This document shows positions 51,515-60,387 of a stretch of 64,000 nucleotides of DNA, piece after piece. Below the pieces are notes generated by a model. That model worked only from the letters and a program-made list of their open reading frames with translations. It made no database searches and was not told where the DNA came from. Position 1 is the first letter of the stretch. Every line of letters begins with the position of its first letter. The DNA comes from CAZCDS01 sp964497585. Lineage in GTDB: Bacteria; Desulfobacterota; Desulfomonilia; Desulfomonilales; Desulfomonilaceae. The position numbers and the translations under genes are program-made. Where the stretch lies: contig CAZCDS010000007.1 of assembly GCA_964497585.1 (NCBI GenBank), forward strand, positions 62,001 through 126,000, in the 5' to 3' direction.

Positions 51515-53281
51515 TCAGAGCGGGATGGTCGATGCAGAAGCGGCCGATTCCGGAGCGGTATCATCCAGGGAGAACTGGAGCTTGTAGAGCCGCGCGAATT
51601 CGCCGCCCGCGGCGAGGAGCCCGTCGTGGGAGCCCTCCTCCACGACACGGCCGCCTTTCAGCACATAGATCCGGTCCACATTCTTGATGGTCGAGAGCCT
51701 GTGTGCGACGATCAGGGTCGTACGGCCCCGCATCAGCTCTTCCAAGGCCTTCTGGACCGCTTTCTCAGAATCGGAATCCAGGTTCGATGTTGCCTCGTCA
51801 AGAACGAGAATCGGCGGATCCTTGAGAAGCGCCCTGGCTATGGCGATACGTTGGCGCTCACCACCGGAAAGCTTGATTCCGTCCTCTCCGATTATCGTGT
51901 CATAGCCTTCGGGCATGGCTGTGATGAAGTCGTGCGCGTGCGCGGCCCTCGCTGCCCGAACAACTTGCTCCAGCGGGAGCTCGGGACGGCCGTATGCGAT
52001 GTTGTTGCGGACCGTGTCATCGAAGAGGATCGTTTGCTGGGTCACGATCCCCACCGCCTTCCGTAGCGACTTCTGGGTCAAATCCCGGATGTCGATCCCG
52101 TCTATGCTGATGGTTCCGGCGGAGACGTCATAGAACCGCGGAAGGAGGTCCAGGAGCGTGCTCTTCCCTACCCCGCTCTCCCCCACAATTGCGATGGCTT
52201 CACCGGGATCGACCCGAAGCGTGACCTCGGAGAGGACCGACTCGCTGTTGTACCCGAAGCTGACCCGGTCGTACAGGACTTCTCCGCGAATCTTTTCGAG
52301 ACTCCGCGCTTCCGGCCGGTCCACCACTTCTGCAGGAGTGTCGAGGAGGGCGAAGATCCGTTCTCCCGCGCTTACTCCCTCCTGGATGGTGATGTTGACC
52401 TCGTTGAGCCGCTTGATCGGTTCGTAGAGCATAAAGAGCGCTGCCATGAAAGAGAAGAAGGTGCCCTGGGTCGATTGACCCGTTATGACCTGGTATCCGC
52501 CGTACGTCACGATCGCGCAGACCCCCAACCCGCCAAGGGTCTCCATGACCGGATTGGAGAGCGCTCGAACCTTGAACCTCCGCATGAAGGAATTAAAGAG
52601 CTTCTGATTCTCGAACCGAAATCGGTCCCGTTCATATTCCTCCATCGCGAAGGCCTTGACGATCCGGATGCCGGAGATCGTCTCGTTGAGCCGGGAGGTG
52701 ATGTCTTCCATGGAGACGAGCATGCGCCTGGAGTAGCGTTTGAGTCTCCTTCCGAAATTGAGCAGCGGATAGATGGCGAGAGGAAAGACGACCATGGCAA
52801 TGAGCGCCAATTTGTAGTCCCGGTAGAAGACCACGAAGGCCAGCGCGAGCACCGTAACGGAGTCCCGTACCAGCCCCGTGATGGCGTTGGTCATCGCCCC
52901 CTGAACGAGCGCGACGTCATTGTTCATCCGTGAAAGCAGTTCTCCGGTGGAATGCCGTATGAAGAACCCTACGGACATCTCCTCAAGTTTCAAATACATC
53001 GCCTCACGCACGTCCCGGATCACGCTTTGCCCAACGTACGACATGAGGTAGTACTGCCCGTAATCGAATATCCCCTTGAGGATGTACACCGTGGCCACCA
53101 CCAGGGGAATGATGTAGAGCATGCGTTGGTCTTTGTTGAGGAAGATCTCGTCGAGCGCCGGTTTGACAAGGTAGGCGAGCGACGCGGTGAGGCCGGCCAC
53201 ACCGACCATGCAGAAGGCCGCGAGAATAAGCCTGCCCCGGTACGGGCGGAGGTATCTGAGAAGCCGTCTGTAGATTTTCAC
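51515..53281 (-). CDS. msbA: Lipid A export ABC transporter
   Basis: MsbA flips core-lipid A across the inner membrane. The 588-residue half-transporter has six membrane segments in its first 320 residues and an ATPase domain with Walker A VGESGVGKSTL, signature LSGGERQRIAIARAL, Walker B ILVLDEATS and the switch His in IVAHRLST. Its place between lpxI and lpxK supports lipid A as the cargo. Confidence 0.93.
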   Translation of the reverse strand: MKIYRRLLRYLRPYRGRLILAAFCMVGVAGLTASLAYLVKPALDEIFLNKDQRMLYIIPLVVATVYILKGIFDYGQYYLMSYVGQSVIRDVREAMYLKLEEMSVGFFIRHSTGELLSRMNNDVALVQGAMTNAITGLVRDSVTVLALAFVVFYRDYKLALIAMVVFPLAIYPLLNFGRRLKRYSRRMLVSMEDITSRLNETISGIRIVKAFAMEEYERDRFRFENQKLFNSFMRRFKVRALSNPVMETLGGLGVCAIVTYGGYQVITGQSTQGTFFSFMAALFMLYEPIKRLNEVNITIQEGVSAGERIFALLDTPAEVVDRPEARSLEKIRGEVLYDRVSFGYNSESVLSEVTLRVDPGEAIAIVGESGVGKSTLLDLLPRFYDVSAGTISIDGIDIRDLTQKSLRKAVGIVTQQTILFDDTVRNNIAYGRPELPLEQVVRAARAAHAHDFITAMPEGYDTIIGEDGIKLSGGERQRIAIARALLKDPPILVLDEATSNLDSDSEKAVQKALEELMRGRTTLIVAHRLSTIKNVDRIYVLKGGRVVEEGSHDGLLAAGGEFARLYKLQFSLDDTAPESAASASTIPL

Positions 53282-53342
53282 CGGATTCTCCCGGTCCTCC
53301 TCAAGAGGAGCGCAGGCCAGCCGGCGGCCTGGACTCGATTCA

Positions 53343-54185
53343 TTATTCCCCGTCTCTCACCGGCCCGTCGGCCGGGATACCCACGACCGATATCCGGGCC
53401 TTTTCCGCTTTTCGCAGGGTTTCATCCCGGTCCGCGATCATGGTCTTTCCCGCCTCAACTGCCAGGACCTTCGCGTGCGCCGCAACCATGCTTTCGATCG
53501 TGGAAGGACCGACGCCGGGCACGTCGAAGCGCATGTCCTGCTTCGGCTTGGCCATCTTTACCACCACCGTGTCGCGAATGTCCAGGTCCGCGGCACGCAG
53601 GATGGCTCTGTCGGTTCCGTCGATGGCCTCGACGACGATCACGGCCCGGTTCTTCACGACGACCGTTTGCCCGATATCCAGTTCGCCGATTCCTCTGGCC
53701 ATGGTCCGGCCGAACTCGACATCTTCCCATTGCTGCGAGGAAGGCACGCGGCGGGTGAGCACTCCCCGCGGGGCCATCAGATCATCAGCCCAATCGGTGA
53801 TTTCTTCGACCAGGATGCCGTCTTTGAGCAGTTCGCGCGCAATGGCCGCGAGGACCGTATCATCGGCCCAATTCCCGAGCGATCGCATCATCTTGATCGC
53901 GCGTAGATCCAGACCGAGCTTCCACGGACGCATCAGGTTCGATTTCTCGATCTTACCGGCCATGACCACACGACTGATCCCCGCAGACTTGAGGCCGGTA
54001 ATGGCCTTCTGCAATTGGCCGGGTTTAAGCCACAGGACATCCGGCACATGGCTCTCGATCGCGGAATCGGTAATGCCCGGAAATGCTATAGCCAGGACCC
54101 TGTGCCCGCGACGAACGGCCTGAGCCGCCACATGCAGCGGTAAACCGCCCGAGCCGGCGACTATTCCGACAGGTTCCACCATCAC
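53343..54185 (-). CDS. lpxI: UDP-2,3-diacylglucosamine pyrophosphatase LpxI
   Basis: LpxI hydrolyses UDP-2,3-diacylglucosamine to lipid X and is an unrelated substitute for LpxH. The 280-residue protein matches the family: GIVAGSGGLPLHVA at the N-terminus, VMAGKIEKS, and near the end AKPKQDMRFDVPGVGPSTI with conserved Asp and Gly residues. It starts by overlapping lpxA by 4 nt (GTGA). An msbA gene follows 61 nt later. Confidence 0.93.
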   Translation of the reverse strand: MMVEPVGIVAGSGGLPLHVAAQAVRRGHRVLAIAFPGITDSAIESHVPDVLWLKPGQLQKAITGLKSAGISRVVMAGKIEKSNLMRPWKLGLDLRAIKMMRSLGNWADDTVLAAIARELLKDGILVEEITDWADDLMAPRGVLTRRVPSSQQWEDVEFGRTMARGIGELDIGQTVVVKNRAVIVVEAIDGTDRAILRAADLDIRDTVVVKMAKPKQDMRFDVPGVGPSTIESMVAAHAKVLAVEAGKTMIADRDETLRKAEKARISVVGIPADGPVRDGE

Positions 54186-54985
54186 GCCTTCCTGAAACTA
54201 TGACGACTGAGCGAAACCCGTGCCATGCCCCGGCGCGACGTGACCAGGAAATCGGCAAACTTGAGGGCTTCAGGGACGTCGGACATCTCAGTCCGGATCT
54301 TTTCCGCAGCCTGGTTGATGTGGAGTGAGGACCGAAAGGCAATCTTGAATGCACGTTTGAGCTTGAGGATCGTTTCACGGGAAAAGCCGTTCCGTCTCAA
54401 CCCGACCTCGTTGAGGCCGTATACGTAGATCCGGGATCCGGACGCCAGGCAGTACGGAGGCACATCCTTGGCCACACCCGAAACCCCTCCCACGAGCGCA
54501 AATTCTCCGATGCGCACGAACTGGTGAACTGCGACCACACCGCCCACGATCGCTTTGGTCCCGATCTCTATGTGTCCACCGAGGTGAGCGGCGTTTGCCA
54601 TGATCACTCCCCGGCCAAGGTGGCAATCGTGAGCAACGTGGCAGTAGGCCATGAGAAAGCTCTCATCCCCGATCGTCGTCGAGCCTCCGCCTCTGACGGT
54701 CCCGCGGTGGACCGTAACATATTCTCTGATGCACACCCTGTCGCCTATCTCGACACGCGTCTCCTCGTCTCTGTAGCTGAGATCCTGAGGAGGCCCGCCA
54801 ATGGCTGCAAACTGCGAGATCATCGTCCCCGCCCCGATCGTCGTCTTGCCGTCAATGGTCACGTGGGGTCCGACTCGGCATCCGTCTCCTATGGTAACGT
54901 CCGCGCCCACCACCGTGTAGGCACCGAGAGAGACGTCCTTGCCAAGTTGGGCTCGGGGGTCAACTACTGCCGTGGGATGAATCAT
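54182..54985 (-). CDS. lpxA: UDP-N-acetylglucosamine acyltransferase
   Basis: LpxA adds the first 3-hydroxyacyl chain to UDP-GlcNAc. The 267-residue protein is a left-handed parallel beta-helix with hexapeptide repeats (IHPTAVVDPRAQLGKDVSLG) and the catalytic His in LMAYCHVAHDCHLG; GGPPQDLSYRDE is a family signature. It overlaps lpxD and lpxI by 4 nt each, showing tight coupling. Confidence 0.95.
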   Translation of the reverse strand: MIHPTAVVDPRAQLGKDVSLGAYTVVGADVTIGDGCRVGPHVTIDGKTTIGAGTMISQFAAIGGPPQDLSYRDEETRVEIGDRVCIREYVTVHRGTVRGGGSTTIGDESFLMAYCHVAHDCHLGRGVIMANAAHLGGHIEIGTKAIVGGVVAVHQFVRIGEFALVGGVSGVAKDVPPYCLASGSRIYVYGLNEVGLRRNGFSRETILKLKRAFKIAFRSSLHINQAAEKIRTEMSDVPEALKFADFLVTSRRGMARVSLSRHSFRKA

Positions 54986-56031
54986 TCGCTTTCCTTGCTG
55001 TCGGATTGGAGTAGCCGTTCAAGTTTTCTGATCCGTTCGAGCATTTCCGGGAGCCTCTTGAAGAGAGACTGAGCTCGCAGGAATACCCTGTGGGGCATGG
55101 CCGGGACCGATCCCGCCATGACCGATCCATCCGGCACGTTCCGGTAAATCCCCACCCGAGTGGCGAGAACCACACGGTCACCAACGGCGACGTGGTCCCT
55201 GATTCCCACCTGGCCGCCCAATAGGGTGTGGCGCCCAATCGAGGAACTTCCGGCAATCCCCGACTGGGACGCGATCACCGTGCCGTCGCCGATCTCGACG
55301 TTGTGAGCCACCTGCACCAAATTGTCCAGCTTCACCCCGTTTCCCAACCTCGTGGTCCCGGCCAGGGCTCGGTCGATCGCGCAGAGCGCTCCCACTTCTA
55401 CGTCGTCGCCGATTTCCACTGTTCCGCTGTGGTATTTCTTGACGCTCACGGGGCTCCCACCCTCGTCCAGATCCCGAGCGAACCCGAAGCCGTCGGACCC
55501 GATTACGGTTCCCGCATGGATGATGGCACGGTCACCGATCTTTACGCGGGGGTAGATCGTAACATGGGGAAAGATTCTTGTCCCCTGCCCGATCTGCGCG
55601 TACTCGCCCACGACCGCGTGCGGAGCTATCACGCAATCGTTCCCGATCCTGGCTCCCCGTTCCACCACGGTAAAGGCGCCGATTGAGACGTTTCGGCCCA
55701 GCACTGCCTCAGGATGGACTTGCGCGCGGGCGGAAACGTCTCGTCCCGGTTCCGGGTAAGGATAGAACAGGGCCGTTAACCGAGCAAAGGCCGCTTCGGG
55801 ATTCGCGACCCGGATGCACGGCCGGTCGCCGGCATCCAGGTCCGGGGGAAGAAGCACCGCGCGAGCCAGACAGGAATCCAGGTTCTTCAGATACTTCGGT
55901 TGACTGACATAGGTTATGTCAGTGTCGCCGGCGTGCTCAAGAGGCCGCGCGCCTGTGATCACGGGACCGGGCGCCTGCGATGGCCGGCCCCCCAGTATCC
56001 GGGCGAGTTGATCCAGGGTATAGGTGGTCAT
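54982..56031 (-). CDS. lpxD: UDP-3-O-acylglucosamine N-acyltransferase
   Basis: LpxD adds the N-linked acyl chain in lipid A synthesis. The 349-residue protein has the N-terminal uridine-binding domain (YTLDQLARILGGRPSQ) and then a hexapeptide left-handed helix, with the catalytic His in LVQVAHNVEIGDG and FGFARDLDEGG typical of the family. It overlaps lpxA by ATGA. Confidence 0.95.
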   Translation of the reverse strand: MTTYTLDQLARILGGRPSQAPGPVITGARPLEHAGDTDITYVSQPKYLKNLDSCLARAVLLPPDLDAGDRPCIRVANPEAAFARLTALFYPYPEPGRDVSARAQVHPEAVLGRNVSIGAFTVVERGARIGNDCVIAPHAVVGEYAQIGQGTRIFPHVTIYPRVKIGDRAIIHAGTVIGSDGFGFARDLDEGGSPVSVKKYHSGTVEIGDDVEVGALCAIDRALAGTTRLGNGVKLDNLVQVAHNVEIGDGTVIASQSGIAGSSSIGRHTLLGGQVGIRDHVAVGDRVVLATRVGIYRNVPDGSVMAGSVPAMPHRVFLRAQSLFKRLPEMLERIRKLERLLQSDSKESE

Positions 56032-56057
56032 CGAGTTCCGGCTTTCCCCTCGACAGT

Positions 56058-56693
56058 TTACTTCTTGTTCTTGGGACTGGCCTTGGGCTTTGATTTGGGC
56101 CCGGCTGTAGCCTTCTTTCGAGGCGCCGCGGCAGCTCCGCGTTTTGGTCTCGGCGTCCGGGCCGCCGGTTTTGCGGGCGCCTGGGCGTCGTACTTCGCCA
56201 CTATTTCGTCGGTGATATCCAGTCTCGGGTCCGCGCCGAGCAGCCCCATGGAGTCGAAAATAAAAGTGATCTTCCTCTGCTTGCGAACCCCTTCAATGAT
56301 CTTTCGAATATCCCGCCGCATCGCTTCCATTTTCTCTTGCTGCTCGTTCTGGAGCCACTGTTTTGCTCTCTGATTGGCGAGTTTCAGTTCCATTTCCAGG
56401 ATACCGATTTCCTTGATCATTGCGTCCTGGCGTTCTGGCCTCAGCATGGGACGCTGCTTCTGGAGAGCTTCCTGCAACCCTCTGAGCTTTTCTTGTTTTG
56501 CCCGAAGTTTTGCCTGCTTACGAGCCACCTCCTGGCGCAGCTTGTTCTGGGCGGCGGCAAACCTCTTCGACTTCTGCGCGAATTGCTGGAAGTTCACATA
56601 GGCGAACGAGGCACCCTGTGCCAGTGCGACTCCCGAGCAGAAAACAACCGTCGCGAAGATGACGCAAAGCATCAAAACCGGATATTTCTTCAT
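56058..56693 (-). CDS. OmpH/Skp-like periplasmic chaperone
   Basis: Skp-like chaperones bind outer-membrane proteins on their way to BamA. The 211-residue protein has a signal peptide (KKYPVLMLCVIFATVVFCSG, cleavage near ALA-QG), a beta strand with FAYVNFQQ, a long charged coiled coil (about 60-150), and a Lys/Ala/Pro-rich tail of about 45 residues that is longer than in Skp. The ATG at 56693 has AGGAGTGA upstream; an earlier one at 56735 is rejected. Confidence 0.85.
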   Translation of the reverse strand: MKKYPVLMLCVIFATVVFCSGVALAQGASFAYVNFQQFAQKSKRFAAAQNKLRQEVARKQAKLRAKQEKLRGLQEALQKQRPMLRPERQDAMIKEIGILEMELKLANQRAKQWLQNEQQEKMEAMRRDIRKIIEGVRKQRKITFIFDSMGLLGADPRLDITDEIVAKYDAQAPAKPAARTPRPKRGAAAAPRKKATAGPKSKPKASPKNKK

Positions 56694-57037
56694 TCCTTCA
56701 CTCCTTACTCCGTACATCGTGGATTCTTCCTTCAAATCCGGTTGACCGGACCTCGAGCCCGGCTGTCAACCAGGTGTAGGATAAGACAACGTTGCAGCCC
56801 ACCGGCGGCTCCCTCCCTGGGGTCCCGCAGTGGCCTCCTTCACCCTGACCCTCTCCCGGCTGGAGCGGGATAGTCGGGACACCTAGTGGGATGCCCTTGC
56901 TTTGGCGGAGACTTGGTACAAGTCATTCCGCCCCCCACGCTCCCGTCCTTCTAGGCCGCATTATGAGCGTGGGCCTGGAAGCCCGATGGAGGATTCTTCG
57001 ATCCGCGACCCTTCACCTGCTGACAGCGGCGTGCGTT
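56694..57037. other. Gap between bamA and ompH
   Basis: No gene seen. This is the largest break in the envelope gene string, so ompH-lpxD-lpxA may have its own promoter here; I found no convincing hexamers. Confidence 0.35.
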
Positions 57038-59704
57038 TCAGAAAAGCTCCCCCATTGCAAAGGCAAAAGCTCCCGGAGCTTCGCCTCTTTCGGGCGTCAG
57101 CTTCCACCCGTATTCGATGCGAACGGGGCCCATCGGGGACATCCAACGGACGCCCACTCCCGCTCCCGCCTTTATCTCGTCGGGCAGCGGCATGTCAATG
57201 GCGTTCCACGTATTGCCGGCGTCGACGAAGACAACGCCGTTCAGATTCAGACGCTGCAACAGGGGGAACAGGCATTCAAAGGTACCGAAGAGAGATCTAT
57301 CTCCCCCGATGACATTTCCGTACTTGTCGACCGGTCCGATCTGACGGGCCTGGTATCCTCTGATGCTCGAGATTCCGCCGAGCAGAATTCTCCGATCAAA
57401 GGGTATGGGGAAGCCGGGTGTTTCAACCAATGCTGAGCCGGTGGCTTTGGCCTTGAACACGGCTTTCCAAAACAGATGTTTGTAGTAGACCAGATCGGTG
57501 AAATAGCGAGAAAAGGCAACATCGCCGCCGAATCCCGAAAAGCGACTGCCAAACACAAGTTTGCTCCCACCAACGGGAATCGGTGATCCGAACCGGGTGT
57601 CCCTTGTGAGCGCTACGGAGACCGAGTTTTCTGACAGGTTCTTGTACCGGTCGGCATTGAATCCGTACTCTTTGTAGTATTCCCAGATGGATTGGTGGAA
57701 AGGCTTCTGAAAGCCGGAGAGTTTCGTGGAATCGTGGGCGAATCCCCAGGATAGTCCCCAGAACCCGTATACAGGATAGCCAAAATGGAGTCCGAACCCG
57801 TCGCTCTCACGGAAGTAGCGTTTCTCACTCTGCTGATGCTTGTACCCGTTGACAGTACCCCGCAGAGGATAATCCATGATCCAGGGATAGGTGAGGGATC
57901 CTTCGTAGTTATTGCGCCTCGCGGAAAGGCTTCCCTGGATATTGGCCACGATGCCCATGCCGAGGAGGTTGCGCTCCTTGAGATTGATGTTACCCATGGC
58001 GCCGTCCTGGGAAGAGTACCCGATTCCCGCGGCGAGTGATCCGGTCTTCTTTTCCTGAACCTTGACTTCGAGGTCCATGACGCCCGGGGTTGGGCCGGGA
58101 TGGGTTTTGATCTGAACCGCTTCAAAGAAATCCATTCCTTCAAGGTTTTTCTTGGAGAGATCAATACGCCTGGCGTTATAGACTTCTCCTTCGCCGATGG
58201 CGAGGGCTCTTCGGATTACCTTTCCCCGAGTCCTGTCGTTCCCTCTGATGTCGACCCGTCCGATCTTGACCTTCTTGCCCTTGGTGATCCGGTACGTAAG
58301 ATCTACGAAGTCATAATCGGTATTCAATTTTCGGATCGGTTCAACGTCCGCGTTGGCGTACCCCGCGTTGTTGTAGATCTTCGTGAGGGTCTCGACATCG
58401 TCATGGACGGTACGGCTGTTGCACCAGGTCTTGGGCTTCGTTCCCAGGAGTTTGCGCAGGGTCTTCTTGGGCATGATCAGGTCTCCGGTGACCGCCACCT
58501 TTCGTACCTGAAACCGGGGGCCCTCCTTGATCGGGTAGGTGACCGTAACGGTGCCGCCCTTCACCTCCATCTTCGGAGCGCCGACCTGAACGTCGAGAAA
58601 TCCCTTGTTCAGGTAGTAGCCCATCAGCCTCCTGCGGTTTTCTTCGAGTTTCTCCCGCGTGAAAGTCCCCGACTCGTCCAGGAACCAGTACCAAGTCTTT
58701 TCCTTTATGTTCAGGGCGATACGTTTGAGTTCTTTCGCGCTGATCTTTTTGGCCCCGTCGAGGATAATTTTGGTGAGGTAGCTCTTGACTCCCTCCTTTA
58801 TCTTGAAGACCAGTTTTGCCTCGTTTCTCGACAGCTCTTTGATCTCGTAAGTGATCTTGGGTTCGTAAAAGCCTTCCTTTTCATACATCTTCTTCAGTTT
58901 GACGATGTCATTGGCGATCTTTCTGGGACTGAGGACTCTCAGTGACTCGGTGGTGAGGGCGTCAAGGATCTGGTCTTTTGAGAATTGCTTGTTGCCGGTT
59001 ACTCCTATCTCCTTGATGAAGGGACGCTCCTTGACAATGATGTTGAGATCGACGCGTCCGTCCTTCCCTTTTTCCGTCTTGATTTGTACGTCATCGAAAT
59101 ACCCCAGGGAATAGATGGCTCTGATGTCCTTTGCGACCCCGGACCTGCTAAAGGGGGCGCCAGCTTTCATCTTCAGCACGCTGAGGATAGTGGGCGTTTC
59201 AATGCGCTTGTTTCCCTCGACTTTTATGGCGCCGATTGTCGGTCTCCCGAGGACAACCCGACCAATCTCCACTGCAAGATCGCCCATCGCGGTGAAGAGT
59301 GTCTCCATATCCTTACCCGATGTGGAGAAAAATTTAGGCTTTTTTTTCGGATCCTTGCCCATGGCCCACAATTCCAACGAATAACCGTCCTTCAGGCTCC
59401 TCACCGTACCCCAGAGGACCGCGTCGAGTCCCATCCGTTGGCCCATCCGAGCAATCCTCTTGACGTCGACCTTCTTGCCCTCCACAAGTGAAACGAAGGA
59501 TTGCCCGGGAACAAGATCAACACCGCCTTCACGCTCCAGCTCGTTTCCCAGAAGTAGGGTCGGTTCAGCGGTGAACGAAACCTTTCCCGTCTTACTTACG
59601 GATTTCAGGGGAAAGATCATAATCCTCTTGGTTTCGGTCTCTTGCCCGAACGAGAGAACGGGAAGTAATACCAACAGAACGGTTATGCAATACAGCTTCT
59701 TCAT
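57038..59704 (-). CDS. bamA: Outer-membrane protein assembly factor BamA with extra N-terminal domain
   Basis: BamA inserts beta-barrel proteins into the outer membrane. The 888-residue protein has a signal peptide (LYCITVLLVLLPVLSFG), an extra domain at about 25-150, POTRA repeats from about 155 to 560 (IGAIKVEGNKRIETPTILS opens the first), and a 16-strand-type barrel with IRGYQARQIGP in place of VRGF and the terminal Phe of the beta-signal (FAFAMGELF). The extra N-terminal domain (RIMIFPLKSVSKT, then LGLDAVLWGT-like text) resembles TolB_N/FlgO-type domains. lolD overlaps its start by 4 nt. Confidence 0.93.
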   Translation of the reverse strand: MKKLYCITVLLVLLPVLSFGQETETKRIMIFPLKSVSKTGKVSFTAEPTLLLGNELEREGGVDLVPGQSFVSLVEGKKVDVKRIARMGQRMGLDAVLWGTVRSLKDGYSLELWAMGKDPKKKPKFFSTSGKDMETLFTAMGDLAVEIGRVVLGRPTIGAIKVEGNKRIETPTILSVLKMKAGAPFSRSGVAKDIRAIYSLGYFDDVQIKTEKGKDGRVDLNIIVKERPFIKEIGVTGNKQFSKDQILDALTTESLRVLSPRKIANDIVKLKKMYEKEGFYEPKITYEIKELSRNEAKLVFKIKEGVKSYLTKIILDGAKKISAKELKRIALNIKEKTWYWFLDESGTFTREKLEENRRRLMGYYLNKGFLDVQVGAPKMEVKGGTVTVTYPIKEGPRFQVRKVAVTGDLIMPKKTLRKLLGTKPKTWCNSRTVHDDVETLTKIYNNAGYANADVEPIRKLNTDYDFVDLTYRITKGKKVKIGRVDIRGNDRTRGKVIRRALAIGEGEVYNARRIDLSKKNLEGMDFFEAVQIKTHPGPTPGVMDLEVKVQEKKTGSLAAGIGYSSQDGAMGNINLKERNLLGMGIVANIQGSLSARRNNYEGSLTYPWIMDYPLRGTVNGYKHQQSEKRYFRESDGFGLHFGYPVYGFWGLSWGFAHDSTKLSGFQKPFHQSIWEYYKEYGFNADRYKNLSENSVSVALTRDTRFGSPIPVGGSKLVFGSRFSGFGGDVAFSRYFTDLVYYKHLFWKAVFKAKATGSALVETPGFPIPFDRRILLGGISSIRGYQARQIGPVDKYGNVIGGDRSLFGTFECLFPLLQRLNLNGVVFVDAGNTWNAIDMPLPDEIKAGAGVGVRWMSPMGPVRIEYGWKLTPERGEAPGAFAFAMGELF

Positions 59705-60387
59705 TGAAGCTCCTCGAGCTTTCCGCCGACGAGTCCCACCCGCCTGTCCATTGCCCGGGACAAGGACTCATTGTGCGTGACCACGATGAGCGTCGTCCCG
59801 TGCGTATGGTTGAGCCGTTTCATGACGGTCTCGATTTCCTCACCGGTGGCCGGATCAAGATTTCCGGTTGGTTCGTCGGCCAATACCACATCGGGATTCA
59901 TGATCAGGGCGCGGGCGATTGCTACTCGCTGCTGCTCGCCGCCAGACAACTCGCCCGGTCTATGGTTCGCCCGGTGGCCAAGGCCGATGTCGCCCAGGAG
60001 CAGGCTTGCCCGTTCGCGAAGCTCCCGAGCCGGATCACCGGCTATGAGTCCGGGCATGACTACGTTCTCAAGCGCAGTGAACTCCGGAAGGAGTTGGAAG
60101 AACTGAAATACGAATCCCACCCGCCGGTTTCGCAAGCGGGCTCGATCAGTGTCCCCAAGTCCGAGCACGTCGATCCCATCGAGTTTCAATGTGCCGCGGC
60201 CCGCCCGATCCAGCAATCCCAGTATATGCAAGAGGGTGCTCTTACCCACTCCGGACGGCCCCGTAACCGCGACGGTTTCGCCGCTGCGCACGGAGAGATT
60301 CACCCCGCGCAGAACCTGCACTTCCTTGCCGCCGTTGGAATAGCTCTTCCAAAGGTCCTCCACTTCGTACAGGACTGGATCACTCAT
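59701..60387 (-). CDS. lolD: Lipoprotein-release ABC transporter ATPase
   Basis: LolD powers release of lipoproteins from the inner membrane. The 228-residue ATPase has Walker A TGPSGVGKSTL, signature LSGGEQQRVAIARAL and Walker B VVLADEPTGNLDP, of the LolD/MacB class. The ATG at 60387 lies inside the last codons of lolC (8-nt overlap) with GGAGG 9 nt upstream. It overlaps bamA by 4 nt. Confidence 0.93.
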   Translation of the reverse strand: MSDPVLYEVEDLWKSYSNGGKEVQVLRGVNLSVRSGETVAVTGPSGVGKSTLLHILGLLDRAGRGTLKLDGIDVLGLGDTDRARLRNRRVGFVFQFFQLLPEFTALENVVMPGLIAGDPARELRERASLLLGDIGLGHRANHRPGELSGGEQQRVAIARALIMNPDVVLADEPTGNLDPATGEEIETVMKRLNHTHGTTLIVVTHNESLSRAMDRRVGLVGGKLEELQ

